Shown: positions 46,183 to 54,821, counted from the stretch's first letter. The stretch is DNA of 64,000 nt from Mycobacterium sp. 155 (GCF_000373905.1 NZ_KB892705.1:4398375-4462374), one strand, 5' to 3'. Program-made: numbers and translations. The notes: generated by a model not told the origin, from the letters alone.

Positions 46183-46197
46183 CGGCTGCAGTATTAG
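46183..46197 (-). repeat. Right boundary repeat of the lanthipeptide island
   Basis: On the minus strand CTAATACTGCAGCCG, matching 40783-40797 in inverse orientation with one mismatch. It includes the stop codon (TAA) of the hydrolase gene. Confidence 0.6.
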
Positions 46198-47138
46198 GCG
46201 TCTGCGGAGAAGAATCGGCGCAACCGTGCGGCGATGACGGCCGGGTTGCCGCCTTGGTCTTGGGGCCCACCGTGATTGAGGCCGGGAAGTTCGGTCCGAG
46301 TCACATGCGGGAGCACCTTTTGCAGGGCGTCTAGGGTGCCGGTGAACAGCGGCGGCGCGCCGCTACCGCATAGCAGCAAGACCTCTGCGGTGACGCTCTT
46401 GTAGTCGTCGATGGTGCCTTCGCTGGCTATCACGACATCCAACTCCTGTTTCCACGCCACGATCAGGTCGCGCAGCGCGGCATTGTCACCTTTGGCCAGC
46501 CGGGCATCGGCCCACAGCCAACCCCGGCACACGAAGGGACTGATCATGATTCGTTGCAGAAGGCGATACGGTGCTGAAACCGCTTGCGCCCGAGGGTCAG
46601 AGCGTGCCGCGTCCGTGGCGAGACTGGCCATTGCGGCCCCGATGTCACCGCTGCTGACCAGCCGCTGCCCACGGCTGATTACTGCTTTGAATTCGTCCAG
46701 ACCCGGTTGGCCGACGAACACGACCGGCTCGAAGACAGCGACCTTGCGAATCGCCGGAATGGTCATGGCGCCGTGCAGCGCGAACAGGCCGCCGTCGGCG
46801 ACGCCGAATACATAGTGTGCCCCCGTAGCGGTGACGACCGCGTCGAGGTCTTCGTCTTCACGCTCGATCTGGTAATTCGGCCCGTAGGGGCCGCTCATAC
46901 CTCGGCCACGTCGGTCAGGGAGGTAGACGGTGAACTGGTCGGCCAATATGGCTGCCAGCTTCATGTAGTGCTGTGACGCGAGTGCGCCACCGTGCAGGAT
47001 GATCAGTCCTGGGCCGCGGCCGAGCCGGCGAAAGCCGATCGTTGTGCCGTCTTTTGATGTCACCGTTCCCGTTGAATAGCGTGGTTTCGAGTTCAACATG
47101 GCGTATGGCTCCTTGGGTTTCGGCTCTCGGCGTGACAT
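46194..47138 (-). CDS. Alpha/beta hydrolase
   Basis: A 314-aa alpha/beta-hydrolase fold protein: GLIILHGGALASQHYM (oxyanion region), LPDRRGRGMSGP, the elbow GVADGGLFALHG and the late histidine in LPGLNHGGPQD. The elbow reads G-x-A-D-G-G rather than G-x-S-x-G, so the nucleophile is aspartate, as in haloalkane dehalogenase or epoxide hydrolase types, or the protein is non-hydrolytic. It overlaps the tetR stop (TGATG), so the two are coupled. Substrate unknown. Confidence 0.85.
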   Translation of the reverse strand: MSRREPKPKEPYAMLNSKPRYSTGTVTSKDGTTIGFRRLGRGPGLIILHGGALASQHYMKLAAILADQFTVYLPDRRGRGMSGPYGPNYQIEREDEDLDAVVTATGAHYVFGVADGGLFALHGAMTIPAIRKVAVFEPVVFVGQPGLDEFKAVISRGQRLVSSGDIGAAMASLATDAARSDPRAQAVSAPYRLLQRIMISPFVCRGWLWADARLAKGDNAALRDLIVAWKQELDVVIASEGTIDDYKSVTAEVLLLCGSGAPPLFTGTLDALQKVLPHVTRTELPGLNHGGPQDQGGNPAVIAARLRRFFSADA

Positions 47139-47842
47139 CAGTAGTTGCGCGGCAACCCCGCCAGCGTGGTGTCGACCTGGTCTCGGGTGAGTGTGGCGAT
47201 GCTGCCGTCGGCGAGTCCGAGAATACGGTCGATGGCCAGCCCGTGAAGTCTGAAACGTGTTGTGAGTACGTCGATTTCGAGGCTTCTGGCGGAATCGTCG
47301 GCGGCATCTGCCACCCGCAGCAGGTTCGAGTTGGTGCGGGCGGCGAAGCCCTGGAGCATGTCGGCGACCCCTTCGGCGTCGAAAGTGTCAAAGGTGCCCT
47401 GTGTCACGCCATCGGATATCAGCTGCGTGAGCAGTGGTCGGGCGAGGTCTTCTCCGAGTGTGACGATGCGCGCATAGAGCTGAGCGTTTTCGGGTCTCAG
47501 CAGCGACACCGTCGCCGCCAGCTGTTCGGGCGTTCCCGTCGCAACTTTGACGTCAAACCCGCACTGCAGCAAGGTGTTCAACTTGTCCAGTGCGTTGCCG
47601 TCGCATCGTGCAACAGCGGCTTCGATGGTGGCGAACTGGTCGCGGACAATGCGGTCGGCCAACGCGACGATGAGCGCTTCCTTTGACGGGAACCAATGGT
47701 AGAAAGCGCCTTTGGAGACTCCGGCATCGGCGATCAGGTCATTGAGGCTGACATTGTCGTAGCCGCGCTGCAGGAACAACGCCAACGCCCGGTCCAGCAG
47801 CTCGGCCCGGCGGACATCGGGATGCTTGATCACCCGCGGCAT
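47138..47842 (-). CDS. TetR family transcriptional regulator
   Basis: A 234-aa TetR repressor. The HTH is RAELLDRALALFLQRGYDN, then LNDLIADAGVSKGAFYHWFPSKEALI (recognition helix VSKGAFYHWF). The C-terminal region is the ligand domain. A 37-bp operator with 13-bp perfect arms lies 12 bases upstream of the start codon, implying autoregulation of the tetR-hydrolase pair. Confidence 0.93.
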   Translation of the reverse strand: MPRVIKHPDVRRAELLDRALALFLQRGYDNVSLNDLIADAGVSKGAFYHWFPSKEALIVALADRIVRDQFATIEAAVARCDGNALDKLNTLLQCGFDVKVATGTPEQLAATVSLLRPENAQLYARIVTLGEDLARPLLTQLISDGVTQGTFDTFDAEGVADMLQGFAARTNSNLLRVADAADDSARSLEIDVLTTRFRLHGLAIDRILGLADGSIATLTRDQVDTTLAGLPRNY

Positions 47843-47853
47843 GCTGCAACGCT

Positions 47854-47890
47854 ACAGACCAGTGGTCGGTATGGTCAACCACTGGTCTGT
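47854..47890. promoter_or_regulatory. TetR operator upstream of the tetR-hydrolase operon
   Basis: ACAGACCAGTGGT (47854-47866) and ACCACTGGTCTGT (47878-47890) are perfect inverse copies separated by 11 bases. Each arm contains its own near-palindrome, GACCA-x-TGGTC, so two dimers could bind. Confidence 0.8.
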
Positions 47891-47902
47891 ATGGGCGACC
47901 AC

Positions 47903-47941
47903 CGGTCGGATCCAAGCCACGACCCTGGCGAGGAAAGTGTT
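47903..47941 (-). pseudogene. N-terminal stub of a DUF3349 gene
   Basis: The minus strand reads NTFLARVVAWIRP, close to NTFLAKIAAWLKS at the start of the intact DUF3349 protein (2655-2987). The start codon has become CCG and the rest of the gene is gone, replaced by the tetR operator region. It lies right after the second small pit-operon membrane protein, where a DUF3349 gene is expected from the first pit operon. Confidence 0.6.
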
Positions 47942-47962
47942 CGGGGGTGCCGCCAACGTCGA

Positions 47963-48247
47963 CTACTTGTGGGTGGCCGTGCCGAACAGGTAGACGCCGG
48001 TGTGATGACCGATGAAGTTGTTGGCGATGAACAGCACGCCCGTAATGACGACAACCAGAACCAACCCAAAGATCACCCAGCTGAGGCCGGCCAGCAGCCG
48101 ACGCCGGTCGGCACTGGACTGAGGACCTGCCGTGGCGGCGATGCCGAGCCGGACTCCGAGGGCGAACAGGGTCGGCACCGCAGCACCTATGACCAGGCCG
48201 AAAAGCAGGATCTTGCCGACGGCCGCGAAATTGATCCAGTCGTTCAT
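47963..48247 (-). CDS. Small membrane protein of the second pit operon
   Basis: A 94-aa protein with two hydrophobic segments (about residues 12-34 and 54-77), the same length and layout as the protein at 4525-4809 next to pitA. It shares the FGLVIGAAVPTLFALG / VGLILGAGLPAVFAAG pattern. It starts 18 bases after the second pit gene and is probably co-transcribed and functionally tied to it. No enzymatic motif. Confidence 0.83.
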   Translation of the reverse strand: MNDWINFAAVGKILLFGLVIGAAVPTLFALGVRLGIAATAGPQSSADRRRLLAGLSWVIFGLVLVVVITGVLFIANNFIGHHTGVYLFGTATHK

Positions 48248-48265
48248 GTGATGTCGCTTCCGTTC

Positions 48266-49408
48266 CTACTTGGCCTCGGTGGTGCCGGTAAGGCTGCCTT
48301 CCCAGGCGTCGTTGACGTTCGTGTGGTCGATCGGCGGCTTGCGCGACCTGATCCAGATGGGTACCGCCGAGCCGATCAACACCAAAAATCCGATCAGGGG
48401 TCCGGCAAACCCGCCGATTCCGTGCACCAAGAAGTAGGTGAATGCGCCGACGAGGCCTGCAGCGGGCAGCGTGATGAGCCAGGCGATGGCCATCTTGCGG
48501 GCGACGCCCCAGCGCACCTCGGTACGCCGGCCGACGCCGCTACCGAGAATCGAGCCGGTGGCGACGTGGGTGGTCGACAGCGAGTAGCCGAAATGACTGG
48601 AGAGCAGAATCGTGGCCGCCGACGCGCACTCGGCGGCCATGCCCTGCGGTGCCGCGGTGTCGACCAGGCCCTTGCCCAGGGTGCGGATGACCCGCCAGCC
48701 TCCTGAGAGGGTGCCGAGAGCGATGGCGACCGCGCACGCGACGACCACCCAGAACGGCGGCATCGTCGCAGACTCGTCGACAGCGCCGTAGGAGATGAGA
48801 GCCAGGAAGATGATGCCCATCGTCTTCTGCGCGTCATTGGTCCCGTGCGCCAGCGAGATCAGCGATGCCGATCCGATCTGGCCGTACCGGAATCCGGCAA
48901 TGGTGCGCTCCTCGGGCAGACCGCGGATCAGCCGATAGACCAGCCAACTGGCGATGCCTGCCACGATGCCGGCGATCAGCGGCGACAACACCGCAGGCAC
49001 GATCACCGTCGAGACGAGCCCGTGCCAGATCACGCCGTGTCCCCCGACGGCGGCGATCATGGCGCCGACGATGCCGCCGATGAGCGCATGCGACGAGCTC
49101 GACGGCATACCGAGCAGCCACGTGAGCATATTCCAGACGATCCCGCCGACCAGGCCGGCGAACACCAGCTCAAGGGTGACGAGATTCGCGTCGACCAGGC
49201 CTTTCGCGATGGTGGCCGCGACCGCGGTGGAAAGGAATGCGCCGACGAGATTGAGTGCTGCCGAGAGTCCGACCGCGGTCCGTGGTTTCAGTGCTCCGCT
49301 GGCGATCGACGTTGCCATGGCATTGCCAGTGTCATGAAATCCGTTGGTGAAATCGAATATCAGCGCCGTGACGACGACGATGCAAAGCAGGAGGAACTGT
49401 AAACACAC
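48266..49408 (-). CDS. Second Pit-family phosphate transporter
   Basis: A 380-aa PHO4-family symporter paralogous to the one at 3253. Signature repeats are DFTNGFHDTGNAMATSIASG and SLAHGTNDAQKTMGIIFLAL, plus STTHVATGSILGSGVG. It is about 34 residues shorter than PitA. It leads an operon that repeats the order of the first pit locus (pit, small membrane protein, DUF3349), with the third gene decayed. The start is a GTG at 49406-49408. Confidence 0.93.
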   Translation of the reverse strand: MCLQFLLLCIVVVTALIFDFTNGFHDTGNAMATSIASGALKPRTAVGLSAALNLVGAFLSTAVAATIAKGLVDANLVTLELVFAGLVGGIVWNMLTWLLGMPSSSSHALIGGIVGAMIAAVGGHGVIWHGLVSTVIVPAVLSPLIAGIVAGIASWLVYRLIRGLPEERTIAGFRYGQIGSASLISLAHGTNDAQKTMGIIFLALISYGAVDESATMPPFWVVVACAVAIALGTLSGGWRVIRTLGKGLVDTAAPQGMAAECASAATILLSSHFGYSLSTTHVATGSILGSGVGRRTEVRWGVARKMAIAWLITLPAAGLVGAFTYFLVHGIGGFAGPLIGFLVLIGSAVPIWIRSRKPPIDHTNVNDAWEGSLTGTTEAK

Positions 49409-49470
49409 GGTGAACGATTCTGGAACAACAACGGTGCGAAAGCCTAATGTCTAGCAGATAGCTCCCGTGT

Positions 49471-49516
49471 GTCACGCTGGAGTGGCGGTCGACGCCGAGG
49501 GCCACTCCAGCGTGAC
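49471..49516. terminator. 16-bp inverted repeat upstream of the second pit operon
   Basis: GTCACGCTGGAGTGGC (49471-49486) and its exact inverse (49501-49516) with a 14-base loop. There is no T run. It lies between the end of the gene at 49566 and the pit start, both on the minus strand, so termination of the former is the likeliest role; a protein-binding site is the alternative. Confidence 0.55.
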
Positions 49517-49565
49517 GAAGCGGCCCGGCGACCGTCGATCATCACACTTCACGGTCGTGTCGCGG

Positions 49566-51941
49566 TTAGATCATGTCGTGATGCGTCAGCCAGCGCATCA
49601 CCGGCCAGCCCACGAAGACCGGCAGCCAGCATGTCAGCACCCGGTAGAGCAGGACCGCGGGAACGGCGATGGCGGGCGGCAGACCGAAGGCGGCCAGACC
49701 GCCGATCAGGGCGGCCTCGACCGCGCCGACGCCTCCGGGGGTCGGCGCCGCCGAGGCTAGCGTTCCGCCGATCATCGTGACGACCGTGACGGTGACGAAC
49801 GAGGTGGTGCCGCCGAACGCCTCGACGCTGGCCCACAGCGCCAGGGCGGCCCCGAGAGTTGTTCCCGCCGCGCCCAGCACGATCAGGCTGAGCCGCTTGG
49901 GCTCCTTGGCCAGATCGACGAGATCGTCGGTCACCTCTTTGAGCCGCGGCCGGACCGCTGTCGCCAGCCAGTGCCGCAGCTTGGGTACGGTCAGGAACCC
50001 GCCGACAAACCCGAAGGCCAGGCCCGCGATCAGGTACAGCACTGTTGCGGACGGGACGAAGTGCGACAGATCCGCCCGCGCACCGGCCGCGGTGGTGAAC
50101 AAGATGAGCAGCGCCACGTGCACGATCACCTGGACGGTCTGCTGCAGGGCCACTGCCGCGGTCGCACGCAGCGTGGTCAGCCCGCCCTTCTGCAGAAACC
50201 GTGTGCTCAACGCAAGGCCGCCCACACCGGCCGGGGTGGTCGTCGCGGCAAAGGTGTTGGCCACCTGCATGATCGCCAGATGTCGGAAGCTGACCAGTCC
50301 ATCGGCACAGGCCCACAGCGCGGCCGCGGCCCCGACGTAGGTCAGTGCCGAGACCGTCAGTCCGAGCAGAGCCCACCACCAGTTCGCGGTGCGCAACTCG
50401 GAGAAGAACGTCGGCGCAGTGCTGATGAACGGGTAGGCCACGTAGACCAACGCGACCAGCAGCACGAGTTGGATCACCTGGGTGCGGGTGAACCGCGTGA
50501 TGGTCTCGGCCTGGATCTGGTCGGCACCGGTCTGGTGCTTCACTTCGTCTCGGGCCCGGGTCATCACGGTCTTGGCGTCGGGCACGGCGTCGCGAACCCG
50601 GCCCGGCACCGCGGTCTTGGTCAGCCTGCCGGACGCGGTCAGCACGGTTTCGCGGCCGAACGCCTCGATCGCCGCGCGCACCGCCGACGGTGCGTCGTAC
50701 AGCGCGGTGGTGGTCACCAGCAGCTGCGCGATGTCGGACTGCAGTTGGGTGTCGGTCGCGCCGTACTCGGCGCTGCCGAATCCGCCGAACAACACCGCGC
50801 CGTCCTCGACGGTGATCTCCCGGCTGCGCAGATCTCCGTGGGAGATCTGGTGGTCGTGCAGGGTGCGCAAGGCGTTCCACACCTTCTGCACACCGGCCTC
50901 GTCGGTGCACTGATCCAACGGCACGCCGCGCTTCCGATTGTGGGCGTACAACGTCCAGCCGCGGTCCAGCGCGGCGACGGACATCGTCGATGTGCTGGCC
51001 AGCCCGAGGTCGCCGATGGCAATGGCCATGAGCGCGCGGTGCTCGACGGCGCGGCGCATCGAGGTCTGCAGCGGAGCGGTTTCGTTGGCGCGCAATCGCA
51101 ACTTGCTCCAGAGCTGCCGGACGGCGCCGCCGCTGCGCTGGTTGGGTCCGTACAGCTCGACGACCGCGGTGGTGTCGGGGTCCGGTGAGTACGCGTCGAG
51201 CAGCAGCGGCCCGGCACCGGCCGGCCGCACCACTTTGAACGAGGACACCGTGAAGCCGCGGTGGCCGAGTGCGCGTACCGCGCCGTCGAGCGGCACCTCC
51301 AGCGCCGGGGTGCCGACGACGAGGACCACTAGGGCGCCGACGAACCAGCCGACCGCCAAACCGAGCAGTGAGCGGGCCGGCACCACGGCGCTGACCACCA
51401 GATGGATCGGTACGAATGCCAGCAGCAGGGTCCACCACCAGCGGCGCAGCCGGCGCGGCAGCCAGGGGCCAGACACTGTCAACACCGCGGCCAGCATGGC
51501 GATCCAGCGCGGGTCGTCGAGGAACTGCGAGAGCTGGGTGTCGAGCCGGTCGGTCAGGTCGAAATGCCACTGTGGTGCTGCGATGCCGTTGCCGGTGATG
51601 GACAGCGACAGGATCGCGATGAGACCGGCGGCCGCGTAGGCGCGAAGTAGTTTCCACTGCCGGGACAGGATCAGGCTCACCAGGATCACGAACGGCAGCG
51701 CGACGATCGCGATGCCGTACGCGAGGTACACGAGGTTGGACTGGGTGGGCGTCAATACGCCCACGATCTTGGAGATCGACCGTTCGAGCGCCACCCATTC
51801 GTAACGGGTGATCAGGGAACTCGTAACGACCGCGACGAGGAACAATGCGGCCAGGGCGAGACGCAGGATGTCGTTGGTGCGTCGGGTCAGTGGTTGCAGC
51901 AGGCTGCCGGTGACGGTGATATCCCGTCCGTCAACGCGCAT
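49566..51941 (-). CDS. LPG-synthase-type transmembrane protein with kinase-like central domain
   Basis: A 791-aa membrane protein. About six TM helices (residues 25-230) are followed by a soluble domain (about 240-440) with protein-kinase-like features: HGDLRSREITVEDG in place of the HRD loop, then FGGFGSAEYG where DFG is expected. The C-terminal 330 residues form the UPF0104/LPG_synthase_TM (flippase-like) domain with TTTPAGVGGLAL and ASAAPTPGGVGAVEAALIGG. The ATG at 51941 has AGGAGGAAC upstream. Lipid transfer or flipping regulated by a pseudokinase is a reasonable but unproven role. Confidence 0.85.
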   Translation of the reverse strand: MRVDGRDITVTGSLLQPLTRRTNDILRLALAALFLVAVVTSSLITRYEWVALERSISKIVGVLTPTQSNLVYLAYGIAIVALPFVILVSLILSRQWKLLRAYAAAGLIAILSLSITGNGIAAPQWHFDLTDRLDTQLSQFLDDPRWIAMLAAVLTVSGPWLPRRLRRWWWTLLLAFVPIHLVVSAVVPARSLLGLAVGWFVGALVVLVVGTPALEVPLDGAVRALGHRGFTVSSFKVVRPAGAGPLLLDAYSPDPDTTAVVELYGPNQRSGGAVRQLWSKLRLRANETAPLQTSMRRAVEHRALMAIAIGDLGLASTSTMSVAALDRGWTLYAHNRKRGVPLDQCTDEAGVQKVWNALRTLHDHQISHGDLRSREITVEDGAVLFGGFGSAEYGATDTQLQSDIAQLLVTTTALYDAPSAVRAAIEAFGRETVLTASGRLTKTAVPGRVRDAVPDAKTVMTRARDEVKHQTGADQIQAETITRFTRTQVIQLVLLVALVYVAYPFISTAPTFFSELRTANWWWALLGLTVSALTYVGAAAALWACADGLVSFRHLAIMQVANTFAATTTPAGVGGLALSTRFLQKGGLTTLRATAAVALQQTVQVIVHVALLILFTTAAGARADLSHFVPSATVLYLIAGLAFGFVGGFLTVPKLRHWLATAVRPRLKEVTDDLVDLAKEPKRLSLIVLGAAGTTLGAALALWASVEAFGGTTSFVTVTVVTMIGGTLASAAPTPGGVGAVEAALIGGLAAFGLPPAIAVPAVLLYRVLTCWLPVFVGWPVMRWLTHHDMI

Positions 51942-52169
51942 GTTCCTCCTTTCGCGGCTCGCGACAAAGGTAACCGGGGGACGCATCAATACCGGGTATT
52001 GGCCGTGATCCTCTGGCGCTGTCCGGTTCGGATGGCGGTCCCGGGCTCGAGAGGGCAAAGGCCCGCGGCAATCGCCACCTGCGTACGCTTCCCCTGAGAC
52101 ATCGGCGCCCTCGGTGATGTAGCTTCGATCGACACATCGGAGCAGGGGCCTGCGCCGAGAGGGAAAACG

Positions 52170-53972
52170 GTGGAGACGACACCCTTTGGTCACTATCAGC
52201 TGCAGAAGCTGATCGGCCGCGGCGGTATGGGCGAGGTTTATCAGGCCTACGACACCAACACCGATCGCGTCGTCGCGCTCAAGGTTCTGCCCCCGCACCT
52301 GGCCCAGGACGCCTCGTTTCAGGATCGCTTCCGCAAAGAATCGCACGCGGCGGCCGGGGTCAACGATCCGCACGTGGTGCCGATTCACAGCTTTGGTGAG
52401 ATCGATGGCCGGCTGTATCTCGATATGCGGCTCATCGAAGGCCGCAACCTCGGGGCCGTGCTCGCCAAGGCCCAGCGACCGCTGGAACCGGCGTTCGTGG
52501 TCAGCCTGGTCGAGCAGGTCGCCTGCGCGCTCGACGCCGCCCACGAGGCCGGGCTGATCCACCGCGACGTCAAGCCGTCGAACATCCTCATCACCGATCA
52601 CGACTTCGTGTACCTCATCGACTTCGGTCTGGCGCGCACGGCCGGCGAAGCCGGTATGACCACGGCAGGCAACACTCTGGGCACGCTGGCCTACATGGCG
52701 CCCGAGCGGTTCGACGCCGGAAAGACCGATCCACGCTCGGACGTCTACGCGCTGGCCTGTGTTCTTTACGAATGCCTGACGGGCGTGCGGCCCTATCCGG
52801 TCGACAGTCTCGAACAGCAGATCGCCGGACATATGGTGCAGCCGCCGCCGCGGCCGTCGACCACTGATCCCAGGCTCGCGGCGTTCGACGAGGTGATTGC
52901 CAAGGGCATGGCGAAGAAGCCGGCCAGGCGCTATCAGACCGCCGGTGAGCTGGCGTCAGCCGCGCGCACCGCGCTCAGTGTCCCGGTCCGCACCACCGGC
53001 CGCTCCGGTCGCCATTCGGCCCAGCGGGTGAAGACCAGGCCGAGGATCGGGCTGCCGCGCAAAGTGCTTGCGATCATCGCAGCCACGCTCCTAGTGGCTG
53101 CGGTAGGTGCGGTCGGGGTCTGGCAGTTGCGCGGCGGAGACCGCGGGCCCGGGCTGGCCGACACGGCGTCGGTGTCCGGCCGGGTGCCGACGCCGTCGGG
53201 TGCGGTCCCGGCGATCGCGGCGACGGTGCCCGCCCAGATCCGGGAGACCGGGCGGCTCGTGATCGGCGTCAACGTGCCCTACGCACCTATCGAGTTCAAG
53301 AACTCCGGCGGAGAGCTCGTCGGCTTCGACGTCGACCTCATGAAAGCGGTGACCCGCGTCCTCGGACTGGTTCCCGACTTCCGGGAGACGGGTTTCGACG
53401 GCATCTTGCCTTCGGTGCGCGACGGCGGTTTCAACGTCGGGATGACGGCGATGACCGACACCGTCGAGCGAGAACGGCTGGCGGACTTCGTTACCTACTT
53501 GAACGCCGGCACTCTCTGGGCGCAGCGCACCGGGTCGAACGTGGATCCGACGGCGGCATGCGGTCTGCGCGTTGCCGTGAAATACGGCACGATTCAGGAC
53601 ACCGAGGAGATCCCGGCCAAGAGTGACACTTGTCTGGCGGCGGGCCTCTCACCGATCGAGAAGGTACAGCGCACCCGTCAGGACGAGGTCACCGCCGCGT
53701 TGGTCGCCGGGGACGCCGACGCGATGACCGCGGATTCGCCGGTGACCGGGTTTGCCATCAAGCTCAGCGGTGGGGCTTTGGAGCCGGCCGGCGAGGTGTT
53801 CAACTCGGCGCCCTACGGCTGGCCGGTGGCCAAGGGCTCGCCGCTCGCAGAATCGCTGCGGCAGGCTTTGGAACAGCTGATGGAGACCGGTGAGTACCGC
53901 ACCATCGCGACCATGTGGGGTGTGGACAAGGGCATGATCGACCATCCGGCGATCAACGGCGCGGGGCACTGA
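52170..53972 (+). CDS. Receptor-type Ser/Thr protein kinase with extracytoplasmic solute-binding domain
   Basis: A 600-aa single-pass kinase. The cytoplasmic PknB-like catalytic domain has IGRGGMGEVYQA (15-26), Lys38 in VALKVL, HRDVKPSNIL (131-140), DFG at 151-153 and APE in YMAPERF. A TM helix spans about 298-319. The outside part (about 358-590) is a bacterial solute-binding (SBP_bac_3) domain: GRLVIGVNVPYAPIEFKN, GFDVDLMKAVTRVLGL, FDGILPSVRDGGFNVGMTAM in part, and KYGTIQD. It looks like a sensor for an amino acid or other small solute. The start is a GTG at 52170, divergent from the gene at 51941. Confidence 0.93.
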   Translation: METTPFGHYQLQKLIGRGGMGEVYQAYDTNTDRVVALKVLPPHLAQDASFQDRFRKESHAAAGVNDPHVVPIHSFGEIDGRLYLDMRLIEGRNLGAVLAKAQRPLEPAFVVSLVEQVACALDAAHEAGLIHRDVKPSNILITDHDFVYLIDFGLARTAGEAGMTTAGNTLGTLAYMAPERFDAGKTDPRSDVYALACVLYECLTGVRPYPVDSLEQQIAGHMVQPPPRPSTTDPRLAAFDEVIAKGMAKKPARRYQTAGELASAARTALSVPVRTTGRSGRHSAQRVKTRPRIGLPRKVLAIIAATLLVAAVGAVGVWQLRGGDRGPGLADTASVSGRVPTPSGAVPAIAATVPAQIRETGRLVIGVNVPYAPIEFKNSGGELVGFDVDLMKAVTRVLGLVPDFRETGFDGILPSVRDGGFNVGMTAMTDTVERERLADFVTYLNAGTLWAQRTGSNVDPTAACGLRVAVKYGTIQDTEEIPAKSDTCLAAGLSPIEKVQRTRQDEVTAALVAGDADAMTADSPVTGFAIKLSGGALEPAGEVFNSAPYGWPVAKGSPLAESLRQALEQLMETGEYRTIATMWGVDKGMIDHPAINGAGH

Positions 53973-54003
53973 CCGCCTCAGAGAGTTGCACCGCCTACGG
54001 TCT

Positions 54004-54028
54004 CGGCCGCCACGGCGCTCGGCGGCCG
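54004..54028. terminator. Hairpin between the convergent kinase and GH25-like genes
   Basis: CGGCCGCC (54004-54011) pairs with GGCGGCCG (54021-54028) around a 9-base loop. No T run; a weak terminator candidate. Confidence 0.4.
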
Positions 54029-54044
54029 GCACGTGACCTGTGCG

Positions 54045-54821
54045 TCAGACTAGCTCTGAACCTTCTGCCGGTTGGGTCGCGATGCCGCAGGCCGCAGCGA
54101 ATTGGACCGGGTTGAGCCCGTCAGCGGAGTTCATGTCGCAATTGCCGAATGGCGGTGCGCCCTCGGGCAATCCGCCACCGAAGCCGCTGCCGTCGGTGTA
54201 CTGGTGGGCGACCTTGCCGGGATAAGGCGGATTGCTGCCGTAACTCGCGATGACGAGGCGTAGTCCGGTCGGCTTGGTGCGCCACATGGCGTTGAGATCG
54301 TAGATGTTGCCGTACCCGATGATCCGTGCCGGATTTCCGGTGTAGTCCGCCAGGTTCCAGTACAACTGGTTGATCCAGGAGGATCCGTCGCCGGTCGGGT
54401 TGCCGCCCTGTTCGACGTCGAGCATGAGTGCGACGCGGGGATGCAGGCCGCCATGGGCGTCGATCATGGATCGCACGGTGTTGGCGTTGGCCTGCCAATT
54501 GGGCCGGCAGTAGGTGTAGACGATCCCGAACACCAGTTTTCCGGTGTCGAGCGCTTTGCGCATCCAGGCGTAGTTGGCGGCGAAATTGTGGTCGCGGTAG
54601 GTGCCGTCACTGACGCGGATCGACAGCACCGCATAGGGATAGCTGTCGTCGACGACCCGCTGAAATTCCGAGACGTCGGCAAACAAGGTGTCGGTGACCG
54701 GCACGACGGCGGCGGTCAATTCTTGCCGCGTGGACCGGCGGCGCCGCGGGTGAGCCGAACGTGACCGTCGATCATCGGGCGAACGGCCCGGGATCATGTG
54801 ATTGCTGACTCCACTCGCCAT
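54045..54821 (-). CDS. GH25-like (lysozyme-type) glycoside hydrolase
   Basis: A 258-aa protein whose domain begins near residue 45 with LFADVSEFQ, the D-x-S-x-x-Q start of GH25 muramidases. It continues with VALMLDVEQGG, which carries the acidic catalytic pair, then IIGYGNIYDL and VAHQYTDGSGFGG. It resembles mycobacterial and mycobacteriophage lysin-type domains. A Sec signal is not obvious; the N-terminus is Arg/Ser-rich. The ATG at 54821 is preferred; a GTG at 54839 is possible. Confidence 0.85.
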   Translation of the reverse strand: MASGVSNHMIPGRSPDDRRSRSAHPRRRRSTRQELTAAVVPVTDTLFADVSEFQRVVDDSYPYAVLSIRVSDGTYRDHNFAANYAWMRKALDTGKLVFGIVYTYCRPNWQANANTVRSMIDAHGGLHPRVALMLDVEQGGNPTGDGSSWINQLYWNLADYTGNPARIIGYGNIYDLNAMWRTKPTGLRLVIASYGSNPPYPGKVAHQYTDGSGFGGGLPEGAPPFGNCDMNSADGLNPVQFAAACGIATQPAEGSELV

